Assembly (NCBI GenBank): GCA_039519185.1
Contig: CM076854.1
Coordinates: 148,166,997-148,230,996 of the forward strand
Length of the DNA: 64,000 nucleotides
Direction: 5' to 3'
DNA from: Astragalus membranaceus
Lineage: Eukaryota; Streptophyta; Magnoliopsida; Fabales; Fabaceae
Shown: positions 23,291 through 32,400 of the stretch, piece after piece
Numbering within the stretch: the stretch's first letter is position 1
How the letters are laid out: each line of letters starts with the position of its first letter
Program-made: the position numbers and the translations under genes
The notes under the pieces: model-generated
Database searches by the model: none
Seen by the model: only the letters and a program-made list of their open reading frames with translations
What the model was told of the DNA's origin: nothing

Positions 23291-24347
23291 CTATTTTTTA
23301 CTAGACCAGGAGGTCAAACAAGGCCCTAAGAAATGACAGGTTCCACTAGTACTCTTCTTATCTAATGTACATCCCGCAAAATCAGCATCACAGAAACCGA
23401 CCAAAGCAAACTGACTCGATTTCGGGTACCACAGTCCAAAATCTGTGGTTCCCTTAACATATCTAAGTATCCGTTTTACAGCTTTTAAATGTGATTCTTT
23501 GGGACATGCTTTTAATCGAGCACACAAGCACACAGCAAACATAATATCAGGTCGAGAAGTAGTTAAATACAAGAGACTACCGATCATACCTCGATACATC
23601 GTTTCATTGACTGGTTTACCTTGCTCGCCCTTATCCAACTTTGTTGTAGTCGCCATGGGAGTACCAATCTCCTTTGCATCACTCATGCCAAAATTTTTTA
23701 GTAGCTCCTTTGAGAACTTGTTTTGACAGATGAAGATGCCTTCCTTTATTTGCTTCACTTGAAGTCCCAAAAAGAAGTTCAGCTCCCCCATCATGCTCAT
23801 CTCAAACTCGCTAGTCATCATTTCAGAAAACTCCTTGCACAGATCATCATTAGTAGACCCAAAACTAATATCATCGACATAAATTTGAACTACTATGATA
23901 TGTTTGCCCTTGGTTTTAAGGAATAAGGTAGAATCAATCTTACCCTTTTTGAAACCATTTGCAATTACATGTTTGCTCAGTCTCTCATACCAAGCTCTAG
24001 GAGCTTGTTTTAATCCATAAAGTGCTTTGTCAAGTTTGAAAACATGGTTTGGTTTTTTAAAATCTTCAAAACCAGGGGATTGTTTTACATATACTTCCTC
24101 TTCTAAATAACCATTTATGAAGGCACTCTTGACATCCATTTGGTGTAGTTTGAAGTCCATGTAACTAGCAAAGGCTAGTATTATACGAATGGACTCCAAC
24201 CTAGCCACTGGAGCAAAAGTTTCTTCAAAATCCACCCCTTCGATTTGGTTAAAACCTTGAACAACTAAACGGCTTTTATTTAATAAAATAACACCAGTTT
24301 CATCAAGTTTCTTGCGAAAAACTCATTTAGTACCAATGATAGTTCTA
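23291..24347 (-). pseudogene. Copia reverse transcriptase domain
   Basis: The 314-codon frame 24235-23291 holds the Copia RT signatures: FAPVARLESIR, the MDVKSAFINGYLEEEVYV stretch, LYGLKQAPRAWYERL, and the catalytic YVDD (in VQIYVDDISF). Just upstream, in 24236-24347, the frame continues as a family-like stretch but contains a stop where the conserved Trp of a KWVFRKK-like word should be (TGG to TGA). RT residues look intact, but the polyprotein cannot be read through. Confidence 0.92.
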
Positions 24348-25082
24348 TCAACAGGTTTCAACTAAATGCCAAACTTTGTTCCGTTCAAATTGTTCAAGTT
24401 CCTTTTGCATTGACACAACCCATTCTAGATCACATAAAGCTTCCTTAATATTATTAGGAACTATCTGAGAGACAAAAGCACTATGAAAGCATAAATGATT
24501 AAGAGAAGAAGGAGTGGTTACCCCCTTTGATGGACTACCAATAATTTGCTCCATGGGATGATCTCGAACTAATTTCCAAGTCTTGGGCAAATCATCATGT
24601 GTTCTTCCATGGAGATGGTCATCGATGTCTTGGGGCTCTCGTTCCACTTCAGGTTTTTCTTGAGGTTCCACTTTCACCTCGGCTTCTTCCATACTTTCAC
24701 TGGTTGATTCAGGCATTCTGTCTTTGATCATTTTAACCACTTCATCCTCATCATCAACTTTCTTAGCAAACGGGTTAGTCTCATCAAAAGAAACATGTAT
24801 TGATTTTTGCATACATTTGTCAATTTTATTGTAAACAATATATGCTCTACTATGACTTGAATAATCCATAAAAATACCTTCAGTTGATTTTGCATCAAAC
24901 TTACCCAACTTGTCCTTTGTGTTGAGAATGAAGCACTTACTTCCAAAAACCTTGAAGTATGAAATATTTGGAGCTCTACCATTCCACAACTCGTATGGTG
25001 TCTTGTTAAGAGATGGCCTCAGGTACACCCGGTTTAACACATGACATGTTGTATCTACTGCATGTCCCCAAAGTGAATGATC
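24348..25082 (-). pseudogene. Copia integrase C-terminal part
   Basis: Minus-strand frame with the integrase words LNRVYLRPSLNKTPYELW and FKVFGSKCFI, and a GIFMDYSSHSRAYIVYN stretch, followed by an acidic linker to the RT. The zinc-binding and catalytic core of integrase are missing because the sequence jumps at 25071-25082 straight into LTR sequence. The shared word at the jump is AAGTGAATGATC. Confidence 0.88.
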
Positions 25083-25931
25083 GATTGGTTGCTTCCAAAA
25101 CTAAGTGTGAAAATCGATTATGTACTTAAATAATAGGAGCATAATCGATTTTATGCTTTAACTAACTAAGGCCATGAATCGATTGTTTGCTTCCAAGAAA
25201 AACAAGACCTTTAAGAAATAAGGTAGACAATCAATTTTGTGCTTCCATAAACAGGATCTTAATCGATTTTGTTCTCTTTAAAGTGGAGAGCAAAATCGAT
25301 TCTTTGCTTTAAATGCACAAGGTCATCAATCGATTGTTTTCTTTCCAAAACGAGTTCTTTTAAAACCAAGAGTTCATAATCGATTCCTTGTTTTAAAATG
25401 GAAGCCATAAATCGATTTTGCACTCTATAACACATATCCAAAATCGATTCTTTGCTTTAAAAACACAAAGTCATCAATCGATTGTTTTCTTTCCAAAACA
25501 AGTTCTTTTAAAACCAATCAAGACATAAATCGATTGTTGGCTTTTAACCAAGAAGACATGAATCGATTTCTTTCTTTTAAAAACAACAGGTCGTGATTCA
25601 AAAACTTTCCTTAAAACAACTTGTCATTATTTGTGCCTAACCTATTATCTTTTATATAAAATATTTTACCAAGCTTAGATCAATTTTAAAAGATCATCTC
25701 TCAACTACAAAGGTCATAAGGCTGAAGTGACGGGATCTTACACGCGTCCTATGGAAAGCAAAATAACACATAAGTTTTGAACGCTTGAGCAACTTCTCCT
25801 CCGAGCTGCTACACTTTAAGATATCCCGTGCTTTGGTTCATGCCCTGAGCTTTGGTTCAACTATAACCATTAGTAAACAGATTGTAATTTGTTATCATAC
25901 AAAACAAAGAGTGTTTGACCTTGGTTCAACA
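25071..25931 (-). repeat. Truncated 5' LTR of the Copia element
   Basis: 861 bp matching 21842-22698 at very high identity, with the same series of ATCGAT units. The missing part corresponds to 21068-21841. Confidence 0.88.
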
Positions 25932-26544
25932 AAGTTATGCAAATGAAGTGACCGTTTGATGATTATTCATCGAAGTTTTTAGTTTGTGTTCAATATCTGA
26001 GGCAGGAAGTTAACTCTGATATATGCTATGTTGTATATCTTGGTATTTTCTATGGAAGAAATATCGAGGTGTTACAGTCTGTGTACTTGAGGTAGTCACA
26101 AGTTCAAAGATGTCTCATGTGTCAGCATAAACGCATGCGACATTTGCTTATCGTCATTCGAAGCAAAAGAGTTATGGATATCTTAGTCTTCATTAGATTG
26201 CGTGACTTCTTCTCTAATCCCATAAAGATTCCCCTAAATCCTCTCTAGGATCATCATTGATACCTTTAAGAGCTTCCTTATTCACGTAGGTCTTAACACG
26301 TATAACTTGAGTTTTCTTCTTGTAATTCACATTGTTGGTAAGGAACATATTTAGGAACCTGTTTTGCCTAAGTGACATATACTAGGATCTCACCAGAGTG
26401 CATCCTTCTTTTACAATCACTACTGGTATGACCGATAGTTTTGCAATTTATAAAGAAGGAAGGCAAATTTCCATACTTAATGCCCACAAATAAAGCATAA
26501 GCTGGCCAAATGAGATCTATCAAAAGGCAAATTTTCGTTCTCAA

Positions 26545-26877
26545 CTAGAATTTGATTCCTAAGCTCTGATTTCAGATCTATATCAACCAGAACGAATGCA
26601 AAATGACCAAATGATCTATCAAAAGAGCTTTTAATGGTTATATCATCTAGACTAATTGGTATGTCAATGTTGTTAGCAATAGCAAAAAGAATTTTGTTGG
26701 GACACTAATATTCTCGAGTAAGACCTATAATTCTTTTTGCTATTGCTAACAACATTGACATACCAATTAGTCTAGATGATATAACCATTAAAAGCTCTTT
26801 TGATAGATCATTTGGTCATTTTGCATTCATTCTGGTTGATATAGATCTGAAATCAGAGCTTAGGAATCAAATTCTAG
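26545..26877. repeat. 149-bp inverted repeat made of LINE ORF1 sequence
   Basis: Left arm 26545-26693 and right arm 26729-26877 are reverse complements of equal length with at least one mismatch (GAACGAATGC against GAATGAATGC), separated by 35 bp. A transcript across it would fold into a nearly perfect 149-bp hairpin. Confidence 0.9.
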
Positions 26878-26889
26878 ACTAATATGTGC

Positions 26890-27450
26890 CGAGATGATTA
26901 CATAAATCTCCTTTAGAAAACATTAATCAGTTGAATTCTGACCATGCTTTGATTATATCAATATTTTTTAACCAAAAAAAAAATACATGGTTGGGCGAAC
27001 TAATTATGTTATCTAGACAGTCGAATTTTAATAACCGAAAGCAAATAATTGAGACGAGAGTTTTACTTATGTCGATTCTTGAAGGCATTCCCAATTAATT
27101 CTACCTGTAATCGTCTGTTTTCGTATGTAAACAAAAAACAATTACTTAGTCATATTATCAAATATAAACAAATCAAAACTATTTTTAGTCAATGTACTAC
27201 ATTTACTCCAATTGCCAGAATATATTATCACTTTATTATATATTATGTATTATATTATCACTTTATTATGACTATTGTTATTTTAATATATAGGCAATTT
27301 AGACATAATATATAATAAAGTGTTTATCAGTTTATCACTTGATAATGTATTATTAAATTATTACTTTGGACTTAAGCAAGCCCCAAGGGCATGGAACAAG
27401 AGAATTGCTGGATTCCTCTTCGCTCAAAAATTCATTAGATGCACCAATGA
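26890..27450. other. AT-rich sequence, no gene seen
   Basis: Nothing coding. TATTATCACTTTATTAT-like words repeat near 27220-27270. Near 27365-27425 there is a short Copia RT echo (CTTAAGCAAGCCCCAAGGGC, LKQAPRAW-like) with no frame around it. Confidence 0.5.
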
Positions 27451-27454
27451 ACAT

Positions 27455-27716
27455 GTGGGTATCCACCGCCGAATACAGTGACTAATCCCCTCGCTAGATT
27501 GGAGGCACCTCGAAGGATGGGACAGCTGGTCCAGAAATTTAAAGCTGCTTCATACCCAATTGGTAGTGGAAATGCATTGAGATTGTACTTGAGCCCCAGG
27601 GTACAACGTTCGATTCCCACGGAAGGCAAAAACTCTACAGGGGGTAGAGAATATCATGATGTACAGTTCTGGGGTAGCTTACTAGAAAGAAAAGGGCCCA
27701 GACTGTTACATAGATC
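27455..27716. mobile_element. Two SINE fragments back to back
   Basis: 27455-27545 resembles the minus-strand SINE at 32223-32408 (GGGTATCCACCG, CAGTGACTAATCCC). 27546-27716 is a different, plus-strand unit with a box A-like TGGTAGTGGAAATGC and a box B-like GTTCGATTCCC. The boundaries are approximate. Confidence 0.45.
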
Positions 27717-27923
27717 AAACATCTAAATCCTCTATATCTTTAGACTTAAGAAAAATGAAATATTAAAAAATGTGTCACACTCGAGCGGACTTACCTCAAA
27801 TGAGGGGGGTGAAGCATACACTCTTAAAATAAAATTAGAATTACTCTATATAAAAAAATGTACACCTTAAAAAACAATTTTCACTAAAGTTTTAATTTTA
27901 CACTTAGTTCACACTCCCACAAT

Positions 27924-27925
<2 letters not shown>

Positions 27926-27971
<46 letters not shown>
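27926..27971. repeat. TC microsatellite
   Basis: About 46 bp of CT dinucleotides. Confidence 0.95.
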
Positions 27972-27975
<4 letters not shown>

Positions 27976-27995
27976 TGTGCATAAAAGACAATTAT

Positions 27996-28143
27996 TTTTG
28001 GGTAAACCCTATCCACCGCACGGACAGCAGTGACTAATCTCTCACTCATTGTAGGTGCCTCGAGGGGCAGAACAGCTGACCTAGAGTTTTAACGCTGCTC
28101 CGTACCCAAGATGAGGATCGAACCCCCGACCCTTTATTTAGTT
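27996..28143 (-). mobile_element. 5'-truncated tRNA-derived SINE
   Basis: On the minus strand it has a box B-like GGGGGTTCGATCC and ends GGGTTTACCCAAAAAT. It is flanked by a perfect 17-bp duplication beginning GCATAAAAGAC (27979-27995 and 28144-28160), as left by LINE-type integration. The box A half is missing, so it arrived already truncated. Confidence 0.85.
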
Positions 28144-28629
28144 GCATAAAAGACAATTATGATTTGTGTAATTTATTTAATCAAATATATTAACGTTTTA
28201 TTTTTTTATATTTTTATTGATGCTTGATTTTAAAATATTTTGACCTCCCAACCTCGGATTCTAGATCCACCACTGTTTACATTATATTTCTTATGGAGAA
28301 AAAATAAGATCCGGGCAATTTTTTTATAATTGAAAAGATCTAAACATCTTTTTTTAGCAATAAAGATATGGACATGTAGCTCAATATCGAGTGTGAGTCG
28401 TTTACGTACTCCATTTAAAGTGATAAATTTTGTTAACGCTCGAGTTCGATCCCTAACGATAAAATAAATTAGAGTCAATTGTCTAGATTTGTCCATAATA
28501 AAAAAGACACGTAGGAGTAATAAATACTAAAAAATCAGATATTATAAGCTTGAAGCATTTAATGCTTAAATCCTTAAATTAATAGAGAAATCTTAAATAT
28601 TTTTAACAAAAAATTTATTATCACAATAT

Positions 28630-28885
28630 GTAAGACCCGGTCCAACTGGCAAATACCGAGATTGTTAGACTGAATATCATATCTCGGGTTTGATATCACA
28701 TTTGTTAGCAACTATCAATATTAAGGTCTCGGGTTCGAATATTGGGCGTGACAAAAATTCTGTTTGGAGGATAGAACCACACAGACTGGCAGCTGGGTAC
28801 ATGTGGCCAGTCAGGTTCTCCAGCGTAGATTAGTCACCGAAAAATCTAATAGATACTGCGCACCAATATATAATACAGTAAAAAA
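28630..28885 (+). mobile_element. SINE-like element
   Basis: A box A-like word near 28640-28660 and a box B-like CGGGTTCGAATATTGG near 28730, then a body ending in CACCAATATATAATACAGTAAAAAAA. Its 3' half matches 18720-18790 (TGTGGCCA-CAGTTCTCCAG, TACTGCRCACCAATA). A target duplication is not clear. Confidence 0.5.
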
Positions 28886-28897
28886 ATGTATTAAATA

Positions 28898-29171
28898 CTC
28901 CATCCGTTCCAAATCTTTTGATGTTTTAGCAAATGCACATGGAATAAGAAAACATTAATCATGTAAAATTTAGTCAAAAATGCCCTCATTTAATATCTTG
29001 TTCTCCACAACTTTGTTTTGCTAAATGCATTCTTCTTAATTAATACAACATAATTGTTAAAGGGTAAAGTTGGAAGGAAGTAGTTAAAGTAGCATTGAGT
29101 TTATAAAACATCAAAAGTTTTGGAAAAAGAAATTGAAGGCTAAAACATAAAAAGATTTGGAACGGATGGAG
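28898..29171. mobile_element. Stowaway-like MITE upstream of CPS-B
   Basis: Inverted ends CTCCATCCGTTCCAAAT and ATTTGGAACGGATGGAG, flanked by TA (28896-28897 and 29172-29173), the Tc1/mariner signature. 274 bp, no gene. It lies about 325 bp before the CPS-B start codon and so could be part of its promoter. Confidence 0.92.
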
Positions 29172-29348
29172 TAGTAAATGCACATACACAAGGTAAGGAT
29201 GGAAAATTAGTCAATTAAAAATGATTTACTAGTTTTCCACATTTTTAGATGTATTTTTTTTGTTACAACATTATTGGTGATTTTTTTCGGGAATATTAAA
29301 TAGGTGAATTGTATAATGACAAAATCTTATATTAAACAAAATTCACAC

Positions 29349-29357
29349 TATATATAT
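29349..29357 (+). promoter_or_regulatory. Candidate TATA box of CPS-B
   Basis: TATATATAT about 140 bp before the start codon at 29497, the only strong TATA-like word in the suitable range. Its use as a core promoter is inference. Confidence 0.4.
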
Positions 29358-29496
29358 GTGACAAGTGAGCAAGGCAAAGTGAAGGCTTGTGAATTCAAAA
29401 AGGAACTTTTGAGGAACTTTCGCAATCCCTTCAGAATTACATGTGTAATAGTTCACAATAAGATCAAACAAAAGAAATCACAAGAACAAGTGCATC

Positions 29497-32400
29497 ATGA
29501 CTTCCTTGTTGTCCTTATGTCTTCTTGGTTTCACACCTCCATCTTCTTGTGCCAAACCTATAGCCAAATCCAACAATCCTTTTAGGTTCTTCCTTCAACC
29601 ATCTAGTCATTCTTTAGGAGGTATGTTGGTATATGTACTTTTTCAATCATAGTTAATAAATTCATTTTATCTATTGATTGATTGTCGTTGTTAAAGTTTT
29701 TAATTTATGTTTTAGATTTCGTACATTTCGCTCAAGAAATTATATTTCGTACTAGAGGTCTTATATCCATTTTTCTTTTTTCTTTTATGCGTAAAACTGA
29801 ATTTTATAGGGCATATTTGATGATCTAGATAAAGAGACAAAATATGATAAACATCAATTCAACATTTGTCGAGTCGGTAGAATATGATAAGCTAATTATG
29901 TCACCTATATTATTATGTCTCTCTAGTTAACATTTTATCTTGAATATGAGTTGGTTTAGAAACTAGCAAAATACGATAAGCAAACATATTCTTCATTTAC
30001 CCTTATAAAATATATTTTAAAATATAAAATATAAATATAGATTAAAAATTAAAATTAAATTTAGTAAAAAACGTTAATACTTAATTTTAAAAATAATGTC
30101 TGATTTTATGACAATGTTAATTTTATCATTCTGATAATCTAAAAGTTACAAATCTTTTGAAATTAATATATTAAAATTAATTAATTAAGTGATAAAAAAT
30201 TAAAGTAAAATGATTATTAAAAATTACAAAAATAGTAAATTAATTAAAAACATTTTAACAAAAGAAATATAATTGTCACAAAATTAGTTTCATCATTAGT
30301 AATATATATATATATATATATAATTATTATTAACTTATTTAAAATAGATAATAAGATAACATATCTTTGTACCCAAAAAAATAATATATGGTATCTTATT
30401 TCTTATCAGGTGCACATCAAACATATAATATGATAATATGTTTTTGACTCAAATAGTTTAAGGACCTACAAAATAATTAAACCTAAATTATTTACTGACT
30501 TCTCAATTTAGTCAAATTCATTTTATTATATTTTCTGATTAAAAAATTTTATTTTTCACTTTAACATATTTTATATATTTAAAATTTCAAACTATAATAA
30601 ATTTTAATGATCTCATAATTTACCTTTATAAAATTTTAAATAAAATCTAATATATTATAAATTATAAAATATTCTGGATGGGATGGGAAAATGAATTAAG
30701 AATATTTTTACTTTCACCTTCAACGAAAGGTTTTTTTAATTCAGTTAATGCCATTTATATTATTTTGTTGTTGTTATATTTTAATCTTAACATGAAATTA
30801 TAATAAATATACAAATTAACTGTTGTGCCTAGAGGGAAAAATATATTAAGATAAATTTTAAAAATCACTGTACACTACCAACCAATGGCAAACTATTTAT
30901 CGGTGATCATTAAAGTGATTATGATTAAAGTCAAACAATTTTTTGAAATAAAAATGTCAAATTTTAAAATAATATGTCAATTTATGATTGTTTGACATTA
31001 AAAACTAGTATTTTACCCGTGCATACGCACAGGGTGATACTGTATTTATTATAATTGTTATGAAATTATAAATACGTTAAAAATTGCAAAATGTAATAAA
31101 GAAAAAGGAAAAATTCTATAAATGTGATATTTCAAATTTATTAAAATAGTTGTGTTGTAAAAAAAATTTACAAAAAGTTGATATCATCTTATAATATTAA
31201 TAATAGATTAAAAATGACGAAAAAATAAAATGAGATGTAATAATGCTGGTATCTTCTTATAATAATGGCACTCCCATTGGCGCATCTTATGGGGCTCTCG
31301 TTGCTGCTCCTGTTGGTGCTTTCGTTAGCGCTCCCGTTGGCGCTGTCTCTCGTTACCGCTCCTGTGCGGCTCGCAAAAAAGTGGATGAGATTTAATTATT
31401 GATTTTTTTTAGGAAAAATACTTTTGAAATTTTTGCTAGCGGTATCGCTTTTCTTGACATTCGGTAGTGGTTAAATTAATTGGATTTAGTAGTTTTGAGT
31501 AGCTAAAGTAAATAATAAATTCTTCTTAATTTAATATTAATTTTATTAAGTTTATTTAATTACTGATTTTTAGAAGAAAAAAAATTTGAAAAAAAAAATT
31601 GACTGCGCGCGACAGGCAACATTTGCTACTTTTTGTCCGGTTCGCGCTCCTGTTGGTGCTTCCGTTGGCACTCCTGTTGGCGCTTCCGTTGATGCTCCCG
31701 TTGGCGTTGTCGTGCTGCTGTGCGGCTCACGAAAAAAATAGTGGATGAGATTTAATTCTTGACTTTTTTAGGAAAAATAATTTTGGAATTTTTGCTAGCG
31801 ATATTGCTTTTTTTGACAATTGATAGTAGTTAAATTAATTGAGTTTAGTAGTTTGAGTATATTATATTAAATAGTAAATTCTACATAATTTAATATTAAT
31901 TTAGTTAATTTTATCAGTATTTACTAAATTTTAACAAAAAAAAATTAAAAAAAAAATTGGTAGTGGGTTGTTTGATTATGTTGATAATAGAGAGAAGTGG
32001 GAAGACTGAGAGAGAGAGAGAGAGAGAAAAGAAAAAAATAGGTTTTAAAGTGAAATAAAAATGAAAAGATGATGTGAGAGTAAGACCCACTAATGATAAA
32101 AGTGAGTGAGAGAAAAAAGTGAGAGGAAATAATTTGAAATGACATTTTTATCCTTAGGATTGAGATAAAAGTGGGGGATAATTTAGTATTTTTGATAATA
32201 GATAGATATATTTACATTGATTTTTTTTGGGTAAACCCGGGTATCCACTGCATGGACAGCAGTGACTAATCCCTCGCTCATTGTAGGTGCCTCGAGGGGC
32301 AGAACAGCTGGCCCAGAGTTTTAACACTGCTCCGTACCCAAGGCAGAGATCGAACCCCCGACAAGGGAGGTTCAGCCCCAAACGCTGAACCCACCACGCT

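Larger units (their letters stand above)
21068..25931 (-). mobile_element. Copia retrotransposon with internal deletion, minus strand
   Basis: Target duplication AAGTT lies at 21063-21067 and 25932-25936. The 3' LTR is 21068-22698 (1631 bp). The 5' LTR at the right is truncated: 25071-25931 matches only 21842-22698. Order on the minus strand is partial 5' LTR, integrase C-part, reverse transcriptase, RNase H, polypurine tract (AAAAGGGGGAGTT, plus-strand 22699-22711), 3' LTR. Gag, protease, primer-binding site and R/U5 of the 5' LTR are deleted. LTR size suggests a SIRE/Maximus-type element, which is inference. Confidence 0.88.
19562..26076. mobile_element. Gypsy solo LTR, split by a Copia insertion
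   Basis: Starts TGTAACATCC and ends GGTGTTACA, flanked by a perfect 5-bp duplication GTCTG (19557-19561 and 26077-26081). After the Copia insertion (21068-25931) and its duplicated AAGTT are removed, one LTR of about 1.65 kb remains and no internal region, so this is a solo LTR left by recombination between two LTRs. The CACGGACCGTG-type GC-rich block at 20585-20690 and the TGTAACATCC start suggest a Tekay/Del chromovirus; that assignment is inference. Confidence 0.85.
18860..26890 (-). mobile_element. LINE remnant (ORF1 part and 3' tail), split by nested elements
   Basis: On the minus strand, 26395-26700 encodes a LINE ORF1-like stretch (DIPISLDDITIKSSF, then FGHFAFVLVDIDL) and a knuckle word NCKTIGHTSSDCKRR whose first Cys is lost. 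It continues left to 26077 and then, across the solo LTR, to 19561-18860, ending in a GGGCTCTCTTCTACC-like 3' region and a poly(A) (plus-strand T run at 18862-18870). ORF2 with endonuclease and reverse transcriptase is absent. The left arm of a 149-bp inverted repeat is ORF1 itself. Confidence 0.55.

Noticed and set aside
26700..26880. Second functional LINE ORF1 on the plus strand
   Set aside because: It is the inverted arm of 26545-26693 and stops where the arm ends.
28090..28135. tRNA gene suggested by GGTTCGATCC
   Set aside because: Only a pol III box B inside a SINE with a 17-bp target duplication; no cloverleaf or anticodon arm could be drawn.
29304..29585. 93-codon frame overlapping the CPS-B start codon, possible upstream ORF
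   Set aside because: It begins before the best TATA-like word, is in another frame, and its protein has no features. If transcription starts near 29380, its ATG is not in the mRNA.
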